The notes beneath the pieces were generated by a model, which was not told the DNA's origin, did no database searches, and saw only the letters and a program-made list of their open reading frames with translations. This document shows positions 1 to 6,886 of a stretch of 64,000 nt of DNA, piece by piece. The stretch comes from Kitasatospora viridis (GTDB lineage: Bacteria; Actinomycetota; Actinomycetes; Streptomycetales; Streptomycetaceae): positions 2,937,501 to 3,001,500 of the forward strand of contig NZ_VIWT01000001.1 in NCBI RefSeq assembly GCF_007829815.1. The letters run 5' to 3'. The position numbers and the translations under genes are program-made. The number at the start of each line of letters is the position of its first letter. Position 1 is the stretch's first letter.

Positions 1-497
1 CGGTGGCGCTGGCCCGGCCCGACCTCTCGGTCACGCTGCTGGAGCCGCTGCTGCGCCGCACCAACTTCCTGGAGGAGGTGGTGCGGGAGCTCGGCCTGAA
101 GAACGTGACGGTGGTGCGCGGTCGGGCCGAGGAGATGGTCGGCGAGATCGCGGTGGAGTTCGTCACCGCGCGGGCGGTGGCTCCGCTGGAGCGGCTGGCC
201 GGCTGGGGGATGCCGCTGCTGCGTCCGTACGGCCAGATGCTGGCGCTCAAGGGCGACACCGCGGAGCAGGAGCTGGCCGAATCCCGGTCGGCGCTGGCCA
301 AGTTGGGTGCGGTGGAGTTCGCGGTGCTGCCGGTCGGCGAGGCCGCGCTGGGTGCCGCGACCCGGGTCGTCCAGGTGAAGGCTGGGGAGAGCCCCGGTGG
401 AGTGAAGGGGGCGAACCGGCGAGCCCGGGCCGCCCGGGCCGGGCGCTCCACGGGCCGCGCGGGGGACCCGCGCGGCGGTGGTCGCCGCCGGCGCTGA
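1..497 (+). CDS. rsmG: 16S rRNA m7G527 methyltransferase RsmG (5' end missing)
   Basis: This is the C-terminal part of RsmG (GidB), the SAM-dependent enzyme that methylates G527 of 16S rRNA. The reading frame is open from the first bases (codons start at base 3), so the start lies upstream of the window. The visible part matches the second half of the Rossmann fold (LLEPLLRRTNFLEEV, then FVTARAVAPLERL) and ends in an Arg/Gly-rich basic tail typical of actinobacterial RsmG. Its place directly before parA-parB is the classical order next to the bacterial origin. A hairpin terminator follows the stop codon. Confidence 0.95.
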   Translation, partial: VALARPDLSVTLLEPLLRRTNFLEEVVRELGLKNVTVVRGRAEEMVGEIAVEFVTARAVAPLERLAGWGMPLLRPYGQMLALKGDTAEQELAESRSALAKLGAVEFAVLPVGEAALGAATRVVQVKAGESPGGVKGANRRARAARAGRSTGRAGDPRGGGRRRR

Positions 498-512
498 CCG
501 CGTTCCGCGGGA

Positions 513-545
513 AGCCCCTGGTCGCACTGGGTGCGGCCAGGGGCT
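513..545 (+). terminator. Rho-independent terminator after rsmG
   Basis: A 14-15 bp stem (513-527 with 531-545, one T-G pair) with a TGG loop is followed by a short T-rich run (CTTTG). It lies 15 bases after the rsmG stop, so parA is probably transcribed from its own promoter downstream of it. Confidence 0.75.
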
Positions 546-599
546 CTTTGCTGCCTTCGGAGTGTCGCGCCGTCAGATTTCCGACATAGCGGGCATGGT

Positions 600-613
600 G
601 TTTCACGTGAAAC
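600..613. other. parS: parS site 1 (ParB-binding centromere)
   Basis: Exact 14-bp palindrome GTTTCACGTGAAAC, the Streptomyces parS consensus bound by ParB. It lies in the rsmG-parA gap or the extreme 5' end of parA. Confidence 0.95.
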
Positions 614-672
614 GTCGCTCTCTGCTCTCGGGCATCCTCGGTCGGGGCCGGGCGGCGACTGTTGCCGCTCCG

Positions 673-686
673 GTTTCACGTGAAAC
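673..686. other. parS: parS site 2 (ParB-binding centromere)
   Basis: Second exact GTTTCACGTGAAAC, 73 bp after site 1 and just before the likely parA start at 697. It may let ParB binding affect parA expression (inference). Confidence 0.95.
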
Positions 687-696
687 ACTGGCTCCC

Positions 697-1704
697 ATGC
701 AGGAGTCGGACACCATCGACCAGATCGATGACACCCCCATCGCGCGCGCGGCGCAGGCCGCGGTCCAGGCGCTGGGGCGGGCGGGCGAGGGCCTGCCGAG
801 GCCGCCGGCGACCCGGGTGATCGTGGTGGCCAACCAGAAGGGCGGGGTGGGGAAGACCACCAGCACCGTCAACATGGCCGCCTCGCTGGCGATGCACGGA
901 CTGCGCGTCCTGGTGATCGACCTGGACCCGCAGGGCAACGCCTCCACCGCGCTGGGGATCGACCACCACGCCGAGGTGCCGTCGATCTACGACGTGCTGG
1001 TGGAGGGCAAGCCGCTGGCGGACGTGGTGCAGCCGGTCGTGGAGGTGGAGGGCCTGTTCTGCGTGCCGGCCACCATCGACCTGGCCGGTGCGGAGATCGA
1101 GCTGGTCTCGCTGGTGGCCCGGGAGAGCCGGCTGCAGCGGGCGATCGCGGCGTACGAGCAGCCGCTGGACTACATCCTGATCGACTGTCCGCCCTCGCTG
1201 GGTCTGCTGACGGTCAACGCCCTGGTGGCCGGTCAGGAAGTGATGATCCCGATCCAGTGCGAGTACTACGCGCTGGAGGGGCTGGGGCAGCTGCTGCGCA
1301 ACGTGGAACTGGTGCGGGCGCACCTCAACCCGGCGCTGCACGTCTCGACCATCCTGCTCACCATGTACGACGCCCGGACCAGGCTGGCCGCCCAGGTGGC
1401 GGAGGAGGTGCGCAACCACTTCTCCACCGAGGTGCTGCGGACCGCGATCCCGCGCTCGGTGCGGATCTCCGAAGCCCCGAGCTACGGGCAGACGGTACTG
1501 ACCTACGACCCCGGATCCACCGGTGCGCTCTCCTACCTGGAGGCGGCCCGGGAGCTGGCGCTGCGGGCGGTCGGGCTGGACACCGCACCGCCGACCGCGG
1601 TGGAGCAGGCGGCGGCCGAGGCGCTGGGCGCCGTGGGGCGGCACACGATCGGCGCCCAGGCGGGGCCGTTGGCAGAGCAGAGCACGATGGAGGGCAATCG
1701 GTGA
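697..1704 (+). CDS. parA: Chromosome-partitioning ATPase ParA
   Basis: Walker-type ATPase that organises ParB-parS complexes during sporulation septation in streptomycetes. The deviant Walker A motif KGGVGKTT is at residues 48-55, followed by [11 protein letters not shown] and [12 protein letters not shown] chose the ATG at 697 (335 aa) because the conserved part ([10 protein letters not shown]) starts a few residues later. An in-frame ATG at 595 would add 34 residues that include the translated parS sites (FHVKR and VSRET). Neither start has a convincing ribosome binding site. The stop codon overlaps the parB GTG (GTGA), so the two genes are translationally coupled. Confidence 0.93.
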   Translation: MQESDTIDQIDDTPIARAAQAAVQALGRAGEGLPRPPATRVIVVANQKGGVGKTTSTVNMAASLAMHGLRVLVIDLDPQGNASTALGIDHHAEVPSIYDVLVEGKPLADVVQPVVEVEGLFCVPATIDLAGAEIELVSLVARESRLQRAIAAYEQPLDYILIDCPPSLGLLTVNALVAGQEVMIPIQCEYYALEGLGQLLRNVELVRAHLNPALHVSTILLTMYDARTRLAAQVAEEVRNHFSTEVLRTAIPRSVRISEAPSYGQTVLTYDPGSTGALSYLEAARELALRAVGLDTAPPTAVEQAAAEALGAVGRHTIGAQAGPLAEQSTMEGNR

Positions 1705-2780
1705 GTGGTCGCAGGGGTCTGGGCAAGGGGCTCGGGGCGCTGATCCCGCCGGCCGCCGGATCGGCGGGACGGGCGGGTGCGGTCGCGCCGGCTCCGGCGC
1801 GGCCGGCCGGCGGAGCGGTGGGACTGGCCGCCGTCGGCACCGTCTCCCCCAGCGCGGTGCCGCTGCTGCCCCCGCCCGGCCGTGGCACGGTGGCGGAGAA
1901 GGCGGTGGAGCAGGCGGCGGCGGAGCTCGCTCCGGTGGCCGGGGCGCGGTTCGCCGAGCTTCCGCTGGACTCGATCACGCCGAACCCGCGGCAGCCGCGT
2001 GAGGTCTTCGACCAGGACAAGCTCGCCGAGCTGGTCGCCTCCATCAAGGAGGTGGGCCTGCTCCAGCCGGTGGTGGTCCGTCAGGTTGCCGCCGAGCGCT
2101 ACGAGCTGATCATGGGTGAGCGCCGCTGGCGGGCCTCCCAGGAGGCCGGGCTGGAGCGGATCCCGGCGATCGTCCGGGCCACCGAGGACGACAAGCTGCT
2201 GCTGGACGCGCTGCTGGAGAACCTCCACCGGGCGGAGCTCAACCCGCTGGAGGAGGCGGCCGCCTACGACCAGCTGCTGAAGGACTTCGGCTGCACCCAG
2301 CACGCCCTGGCCGACCGGATCGGGCGCTCCCGGGAGCACGTCACCAACACGCTGCGGCTGCTGAAGTTGTCGGCGGCGGTGCAGCGGCGGGTGGCCGCCG
2401 GGGTGCTGACTGCTGGTCACGCCCGGGCGCTGCTGCGAGTGGTGGACCCCGAGCAGCAGGACGCGCTGGCCGTGCGGATCGTCGCCGAGGGCCTCTCGGT
2501 GCGGACCACCGAGGAGCTCGCCTCGCTGATGAGCGAGTCGGCGGAGCAGCCGAAGAAGTCCGCCGCGCCGAAGGCCGGCAAGCTGCTCTCGCCGGCCTTC
2601 AACGACCTGGCGGGCCGACTCTCCGACCGCTTCGACACCCGGGTCAAGGTCGAGGTCTCGCAGCGCAACGGCAAGCTGGGCAAGGGCAAGGTGGTGCTGG
2701 AGTTCGCCTCGGTGGAGGACTTGAACCGGATCCTGGACAGCCTCGCGCCGGGTGAGGACGGGTTGCGCCTGAACGGCTGA
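1701..2780 (+). CDS. parB: Chromosome-partitioning protein ParB
   Basis: CTP-dependent DNA clamp that loads at parS and spreads. It starts with GTG inside the parA stop; the N-terminus [15 protein letters not shown] is the signature start of ParB. Visible are a disordered Ala/Pro linker (about 20-80), the box NPRQPR (95-100), the CTP-binding GERRWRA motif (139-145), a helix-turn-helix around 195-225 for parS recognition, and a C-terminal dimerisation domain. The length, 359 aa, is normal for the family. A parS site inside a 38-bp palindrome lies 18 bases after the stop. Confidence 0.95.
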   Translation: MSGRRGLGKGLGALIPPAAGSAGRAGAVAPAPARPAGGAVGLAAVGTVSPSAVPLLPPPGRGTVAEKAVEQAAAELAPVAGARFAELPLDSITPNPRQPREVFDQDKLAELVASIKEVGLLQPVVVRQVAAERYELIMGERRWRASQEAGLERIPAIVRATEDDKLLLDALLENLHRAELNPLEEAAAYDQLLKDFGCTQHALADRIGRSREHVTNTLRLLKLSAAVQRRVAAGVLTAGHARALLRVVDPEQQDALAVRIVAEGLSVRTTEELASLMSESAEQPKKSAAPKAGKLLSPAFNDLAGRLSDRFDTRVKVEVSQRNGKLGKGKVVLEFASVEDLNRILDSLAPGEDGLRLNG

Positions 2781-2798
2781 GCGAGGCCGGCGAACCAG

Positions 2799-2836
2799 CT
2801 GTGGGTGCATGTTTCACGTGAAACATGCACCCACAG
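2799..2836. other. parS: parS site 3 inside a 38-bp perfect palindrome
   Basis: The 14-bp parS core (2811-2824) is extended on both sides by 12-nt arms that are exact reverse complements, giving one uninterrupted 38-bp palindrome. It sits between the parB stop and the acetyltransferase gene. In RNA it would form a long hairpin, so it may act as both centromere and parB terminator (inference). Confidence 0.9.
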
Positions 2837-2913
2837 TCGTTGGAGGTGTTGGCGGACCGGAGCGGATTGGTCCGGGCCGCCAGGGGGAGGAACCGAACGA
2901 GGAGGTGTGCTGG

Positions 2914-3534
2914 ATGGGTCGCAGGATCGTCCCGCTGACGCTGGACAATCTCGCGGACCTGCCCGGGCCCTGCCGCTCCTGCGTGTTCTGGGAGCTGGAC
3001 CCGGTGAGCGGGCGGGCGGCGGTGGAGGCGGGCAAGTCGGAGGCGGAGAAGGAGGGGTGGATCTCCGCGGTGCTGCTGGAGTGGGGGTCCTGCGGGCGGA
3101 TCGCCTACGTGGACGAGCAACCGGCCGGGTTCGTGCTGTACGCCCCGCCGGCCTACGTGCCGCGCTCGCAGTCCTTCCCGACCAGCCCGGTCTCGCCCGA
3201 TGCGGTTCAGCTGATGATCAGCCGGGTGCTGCCGCCGTTCCAGGGACAGGGGCTGGGCCGGGTGCTGGTGCAGGCGACCGCGAAGGACCTGCTGCGGCGG
3301 GAGGTCCGGGCGATCGAGGCGATCGGGGTGACCGGAGCGAGTGGCAAGGAGCGGCCGAGCTGCCTGCTGCCGGCCGAGCACCTGCTGGCGGTGGGTTTCA
3401 AGACGGTGCGACCGCACCACCGCTACCCCAGGCTGCGCCTGGAGGCCAGGAACACGCTCTCCTGGCGCCGGCCGGCCGCGCTGGAGCGGCTGCTCGGCGG
3501 CGCGCCCAAGGAGCCCGCGCTGCGGCCGTTCTGA
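2914..3534 (+). CDS. GNAT-family N-acetyltransferase
   Basis: A 206-residue protein with the GNAT acetyl-CoA pyrophosphate loop (PFQGQGLGRVL, residues about 108-118), following the pattern Q/RxxGxG/A. The ATG at 2914 is supported by GGAGGT at 2901-2906. A longer in-frame start at 2809 would begin inside the parS palindrome (MFHVKH) and is unlikely. The family acetylates small molecules or protein N-termini; the substrate here is unknown. The gene keeps this place between parB and trxA in streptomycetes. A strong bidirectional terminator follows. Confidence 0.85.
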   Translation: MGRRIVPLTLDNLADLPGPCRSCVFWELDPVSGRAAVEAGKSEAEKEGWISAVLLEWGSCGRIAYVDEQPAGFVLYAPPAYVPRSQSFPTSPVSPDAVQLMISRVLPPFQGQGLGRVLVQATAKDLLRREVRAIEAIGVTGASGKERPSCLLPAEHLLAVGFKTVRPHHRYPRLRLEARNTLSWRRPAALERLLGGAPKEPALRPF

Positions 3535-3547
3535 GCCGCCGTCACCC

Positions 3548-3595
3548 GGGGACGACGAAGGGGCGGGCCGAACGGCCCGCCCCTTCGTCGTCCCC
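3548..3595. terminator. Bidirectional terminator between GNAT gene and trxA
   Basis: Perfect 22-bp stem (3548-3569 with 3574-3595) with loop GAAC between two convergent genes. No T-run is needed or seen, as usual in streptomycetes. Confidence 0.88.
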
Positions 3596-3604
3596 GCACT
3601 GGGA

Positions 3605-3931
3605 CTAGATGATGCCTTCGAGGTCGCGGAGCAGCGCGGCCTTCGGCTTGGCGCCGACGATGCTCTTGACCAGCTCGCCCTTGACGTAGACGTTCAGGGT
3701 CGGGATGGACACCACGCCGTACTGGGCGGCGGTGGCCGGGTTGGCGTCGACGTCGACCTTGGCGACGGTCAGCTTGTCCTTGTGCTCATCGGCGATGGCC
3801 TCCAGGACCGGGGCCACCTGGCGGCACGGGCCGCACCAGGTCGCCCAGAAGTCCACGAGGACGGGCTTCTCGCTCTTCAGGACGTCGGCGTCGAAGCTCG
3901 CGTCAGTCACGGTGATGGTGGCGCCGGCCAC
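3605..3931 (-). CDS. trxA: Thioredoxin
   Basis: Small disulfide reductase of 108 aa with the catalytic WCGPC at residues 32-36 and the cis-proline segment SIPTLNVY. The GTG start at 3931 is set by AGGAGA about 8 bases upstream. It lies 92 bp downstream of trxB on the same strand and probably shares its SigR-dependent transcript. It receives electrons from TrxB and supplies ribonucleotide reductase, methionine sulfoxide reductase and the redox-sensitive anti-sigma system. The Cys pair and fold core are intact. Confidence 0.96.
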   Translation of the reverse strand: MAGATITVTDASFDADVLKSEKPVLVDFWATWCGPCRQVAPVLEAIADEHKDKLTVAKVDVDANPATAAQYGVVSIPTLNVYVKGELVKSIVGAKPKAALLRDLEGII

Positions 3932-3978
3932 GGGATCTCCTAGGGTTCGTTGTTCGGCTGCTGCAGTGGTGTTCAACG

Positions 3979-4010
3979 CCGGCGGGCGCCGCGTTGTTTC
4001 CGCCCGCCGG
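3979..4010 (-). other. Hairpin in the trxB-trxA spacer
   Basis: A 10-bp GC stem (3979-3988 with 4001-4010) and a 12-nt loop lie between the trxB stop and the trxA ribosome binding site. It could attenuate, process or stabilise the trxBA message; there is no poly-T tract. Confidence 0.5.
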
Positions 4011-4023
4011 TGGTTCCGAGGGA

Positions 4024-5004
4024 TCAGACCGCGACGGCGGCCGGCTCCTGCTCGTCGTTCTCCTGCTGGGCGTGGGCCAGGTGGGCCAGGAAGCGCTCGG
4101 CGTCCAGCGCGGCGGAGCAGCCGGTGCCGGCGGCGGTGATCGCCTGGCGGTAGGTGTGGTCCACCACGTCGCCCGCGGCGAAGACGCCGGAGACGTTGGT
4201 GCGGGTGCTCGGGGCGTCCACCTTGAGGTAGCCCTCGGCGTCCAGCTCCAGCTGGCCGGCGAACAGCTCGGTGCGCGGGTCGTGGCCGATCGCGATGAAC
4301 AGGCCGGTGACCGGCAGCTCGCGCAGCTCGCCGGTGGTGGTGTCGCGCAGGGTGATGCCGGTGAGCTTCGGGTCGCCGTGGATCTCCTCGACCGCGCTGT
4401 CCCAGGCGAAGGTGATCTTCGGGTCGGCGAAGGCGCGCTCCTGCATCGCCTTGGAGGCGCGCAGCTCGCCACGGCGGTGCACGACGGTGACGGTCTTGGC
4501 GAACCGGGAGAGGAAGGTCGCCTCCTCCAGCGCGGTGTCGCCGCCGCCGACCACGGCGATGTCCTGGTCCTTGAAGAAGAAGCCGTCGCAGGTGGCGCAC
4601 CAGGAGACGCCGCGGCCGGAGAGCGCGTCCTCGCGCGGCAGGCCGAGCTTGCGGTGCTGCGAACCGGTGGCGATGATCACCGCGCGGGCCCGGTGCACGG
4701 TGCCCTCGGAGTCGGTGACGGTCTTGATCTCGCCGGTCAGGTCGACCGAGACGATGTCGTCCGGGACCAGCTCGGCGCCGAAGCGCTCGGCCTGCCCCCG
4801 CATGTTGTCCATCAGCTCCGGGCCCATGATGCCGTCGCGGAAGCCGGGGAAGTTCTCCACCTCGGTGGTGTTCATCAGGGCACCGCCGGCCGTCACCGCG
4901 CCCTCGAAGACCAGCGGCTTCAGGGAGGCCCGCGCCGTGTAGAGCGCTGCCGTGTAACCGGACGGACCGGAACCGATGATGATCACGTTACGGACGTCGC
5001 TCAC
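4024..5004 (-). CDS. trxB: Thioredoxin reductase (NADPH)
   Basis: FAD/NADPH oxidoreductase of 326 aa that reduces thioredoxin. It has the FAD-binding GSGPSG (11-16), the redox-active CATC (136-139), the NADPH-binding GGGDTA (153-158) and the C-terminal FAD motif [10 protein letters not shown]. The GTG start at 5004 is preceded by AGGAGA. An ideal SigR promoter lies about 70 bp upstream, so induction by thiol-oxidative stress is expected. Confidence 0.96.
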   Translation of the reverse strand: MSDVRNVIIIGSGPSGYTAALYTARASLKPLVFEGAVTAGGALMNTTEVENFPGFRDGIMGPELMDNMRGQAERFGAELVPDDIVSVDLTGEIKTVTDSEGTVHRARAVIIATGSQHRKLGLPREDALSGRGVSWCATCDGFFFKDQDIAVVGGGDTALEEATFLSRFAKTVTVVHRRGELRASKAMQERAFADPKITFAWDSAVEEIHGDPKLTGITLRDTTTGELRELPVTGLFIAIGHDPRTELFAGQLELDAEGYLKVDAPSTRTNVSGVFAAGDVVDHTYRQAITAAGTGCSAALDAERFLAHLAHAQQENDEQEPAAVAV

Positions 5005-5075
5005 TGCATCTCCTGGTTGGCATCGCGACCCGCGCCAGCGGGGGTGGGCGGCGGCGGTGGTCCGCCGCCCCGGAC

Positions 5076-5102
5076 AACGGCTCACCAGTCTGGCGCATTC
5101 CC
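5076..5102 (-). promoter_or_regulatory. SigR-type promoter of trxB-trxA
   Basis: Read on the minus strand the site is GGGAAT (5102-5097), an 18-bp spacer, then GTT (5078-5076). This matches the S. coelicolor SigR consensus GGAAT-N18/19-GTT, and trxBA is a classic SigR target. The predicted start gives a leader of roughly 65 nt. Confidence 0.9.
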
Positions 5103-5142
5103 GGCACCGCGTGCACCAGGCGGTCCGGTACGGCGGCGCCGG

Positions 5143-6021
5143 TCAGTGCGCGGGGACCTGCTGGTGCAGCTCGACGACGGCCGGGGCGGTGGAGCAGCCC
5201 GGGGCGACCAGGTACGCGTCCAGGCTCTCCGGATCGCCGGCGGCCCGGAAGACGTAGACGTCCACCGCGCTGCCCTGGTAGCTGCCGTGCGCGGTCAGCA
5301 GCGGCACCTCGCCCTGGTGGGCGGGGATCGCCAGCTGGACGCAGTCGGGCGGGAGGTTGCCGGTCTCGCCCTGCTCGGTGGTGGTGTGCGGCTGGACCAG
5401 GGCGGACGGCCGGAGCAGGGCGCGGACCTGGTCCGGCAGACCGGCCGCGGTGAACTCCGGGCCGGTCGGCTTCGTGCCCGCGGCCGGGTGGGTGGCGGTG
5501 TCCGGGGTGCTGGTGGACACGGCCGAGGCGGCCGGGCGCGAGGCGGACTGCTGGGAGAGCAGCAGGCCGCCGCCCAGGCCGAACACCGCCAGGCAGGCGG
5601 CGGCGGCCAGCACGAACCGGCGCCGGCGGCCCGGGCGGCCGGCCGCCCGGGTGCTGCGGTCGGCCCGGGCCGGCGGGGCGCCGGGGGAGAGGGGTGCGGC
5701 GGGAGCGCCCGGGACGGTCGGCGCGGCGGGCGTGGGCGGGGTGATCGGCGCGGTGGGCGTCGACGGCTGGGCGGCCGCCAGCGCGGCGTCGATCCGCCGG
5801 GCCACCTCCTGCGGCATCGGCTCGATCGGGTCGGCGGCGAGCAGCGCGGTCAGCTCCGTCAGGGCGGCCGTGGTGTCGGCGCACTCGGGGCAGTCGGCCA
5901 GGTGGGTGCGGACCGCCGCGGCCCGGTCCGCGGGCAGCAGGTCCTCGGCCAGGTCGGCGAGCTGCTCGACCGAGGGGTGGCGCGGGTCGGCCGACGACTC
6001 GTGGGGCGATGGGGTGGTCAT
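5143..6021 (-). CDS. Zinc-finger anti-sigma factor, partner of SigM
   Basis: Single-pass membrane anti-sigma factor of 292 aa. The cytoplasmic N-terminus carries the HX3CX2C zinc-associated anti-sigma motif (H40, C44, C47). A Pro/Ala-rich linker leads to one transmembrane helix (about 136-156), and about 135 residues are outside the cell. Its ATG overlaps the sigM stop (ATGA), so it is coupled to the sigma factor it should restrain. Mycobacteria keep an anti-sigma gene in the same place, between sigM and the trx genes. The external domain would sense the signal; which one cannot be told from sequence. Confidence 0.88.
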   Translation of the reverse strand: MTTPSPHESSADPRHPSVEQLADLAEDLLPADRAAAVRTHLADCPECADTTAALTELTALLAADPIEPMPQEVARRIDAALAAAQPSTPTAPITPPTPAAPTVPGAPAAPLSPGAPPARADRSTRAAGRPGRRRRFVLAAAACLAVFGLGGGLLLSQQSASRPAASAVSTSTPDTATHPAAGTKPTGPEFTAAGLPDQVRALLRPSALVQPHTTTEQGETGNLPPDCVQLAIPAHQGEVPLLTAHGSYQGSAVDVYVFRAAGDPESLDAYLVAPGCSTAPAVVELHQQVPAH

Positions 6022-6854
6022 CGGCTCGTCGCACCTCCTTCTTCCAGGGTCGGCTCGTGGCGGTCGGGGTCCGGGGATGGGACGGGCCCGGGGCGGTTCG
6101 GGTTCCCCGGGTCCCGGCGGTGCGGTGTTTCACGTGGCGCCGTTTCACGTGAAACACCGCCGTGTGGAACACCGCCACCCGGTACCGCGGCCTGCGGCGG
6201 CGGGTCCTCGGGACCGGAGCGCAGGTGGCGCAGCAGCGGGAGCAGCCGGGCCCGGCCCCGGGCGCAGCGGCTCTTCACCGTGCCCACCGGGACGCCCAGC
6301 ACCTCGGCCGCCTCGGCCACCGGGTAGCCCTGCATGTCGACCAGCACCAGGACGGCCCGCTGGTCGGGCGGCAGCTCGGCCAGCGCGGCCGAGACCTCGC
6401 GGCCCAGCTCGCGGCGGAGCACCTGGGCCTCGGCCGGCTCGGCGGGCGGTACCAGCGAGTCCAGCGCCGGGCGGTCGTGGTCGGCCCCGGTCGGCGCGTC
6501 CAGCGAGTCGGCCCGGCGGACGGCGGCCCGGCGGGCCCGGTCCAGACAGGCGTTCACCACGATGCGGTGCAGCCAGGTGGTGACCGCGGAGCGGCCCTGG
6601 AAGGTGTGCGCCGAGCGGAGCGCGGAGACCAGGGCGTCCTGCAGCGCGTCGGCGGCCTCCTCACGGTCGCCCAGGGTGCGCACCGCGACCGCCCAGAGCC
6701 GGTCCCGGTGGCGGGCCACCAGGACGCCGAAGGCGGCCCGGTCGCCGGCGACGTGCCGGGCGAGCAGCTCGGCGTCGTCCGGCTCCGCCTGCGGCGCCGC
6801 GCCGGCCGGGGGGAGAGCCACCGGGTCGGGCTCGGGTCGCGCCGGTCCTGCCAT
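6018..6854 (-). CDS. sigM: ECF RNA polymerase sigma factor SigM-like
   Basis: ECF sigma factor of 278 aa with region 2 (about 30-95, including DREEAADALQDALV) and region 4 (about 165-215, LPPDQRAVLVLVDMQGYPVAEAAEVLG as two helices before VGTVKSR). I chose ATG 6854 because GGAGAGG lies 8 nt upstream; a GTG at 6863 would abut that sequence. After region 4 there is a Pro-rich tail of about 65 residues whose codons include a complete parS site (translated as VSRET/PRET). Expressed with its membrane anti-sigma factor, downstream of the pseudokinase gene. Confidence 0.9.
   Translation of the reverse strand: MAGPARPEPDPVALPPAGAAPQAEPDDAELLARHVAGDRAAFGVLVARHRDRLWAVAVRTLGDREEAADALQDALVSALRSAHTFQGRSAVTTWLHRIVVNACLDRARRAAVRRADSLDAPTGADHDRPALDSLVPPAEPAEAQVLRRELGREVSAALAELPPDQRAVLVLVDMQGYPVAEAAEVLGVPVGTVKSRCARGRARLLPLLRHLRSGPEDPPPQAAVPGGGVPHGGVSRETAPRETPHRRDPGNPNRPGPVPSPDPDRHEPTLEEGGATSR
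6127..6140. other. Degenerate parS half-site
   Basis: GTTTCACGTG followed by GCGC in place of AAAC: 11 of 14 bases match parS. It lies one base before exact site 4 inside sigM, so the pair looks like a duplicated parS with one decayed copy. Confidence 0.6.
6142..6155. other. parS: parS site 4, inside sigM coding sequence
   Basis: Exact GTTTCACGTGAAAC within the C-terminal tail of sigM. This is one of the few intragenic parS sites here, in a protein region tolerant of substitutions. Confidence 0.95.
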
Positions 6855-6886
6855 GCCCCACACCTCTCCGGGCTGGGCCGGCGGGC

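Noticed and set aside
1..700. Possible oriC at the window start
   Set aside because: rsmG-parA context is origin-proximal, but there is no DnaA-box array here; the origin should lie upstream with dnaA-dnaN.
2809..2913. Upstream start MFHVKH for the acetyltransferase
   Set aside because: It begins inside the parS palindrome and has no ribosome binding site; GGAGGT precedes the ATG at 2914.
3989..6327. Long plus-strand open frame across trxB, the anti-sigma gene and sigM
   Set aside because: It is antisense to three clear genes, low-complexity, and has no family match; a by-product of high GC.
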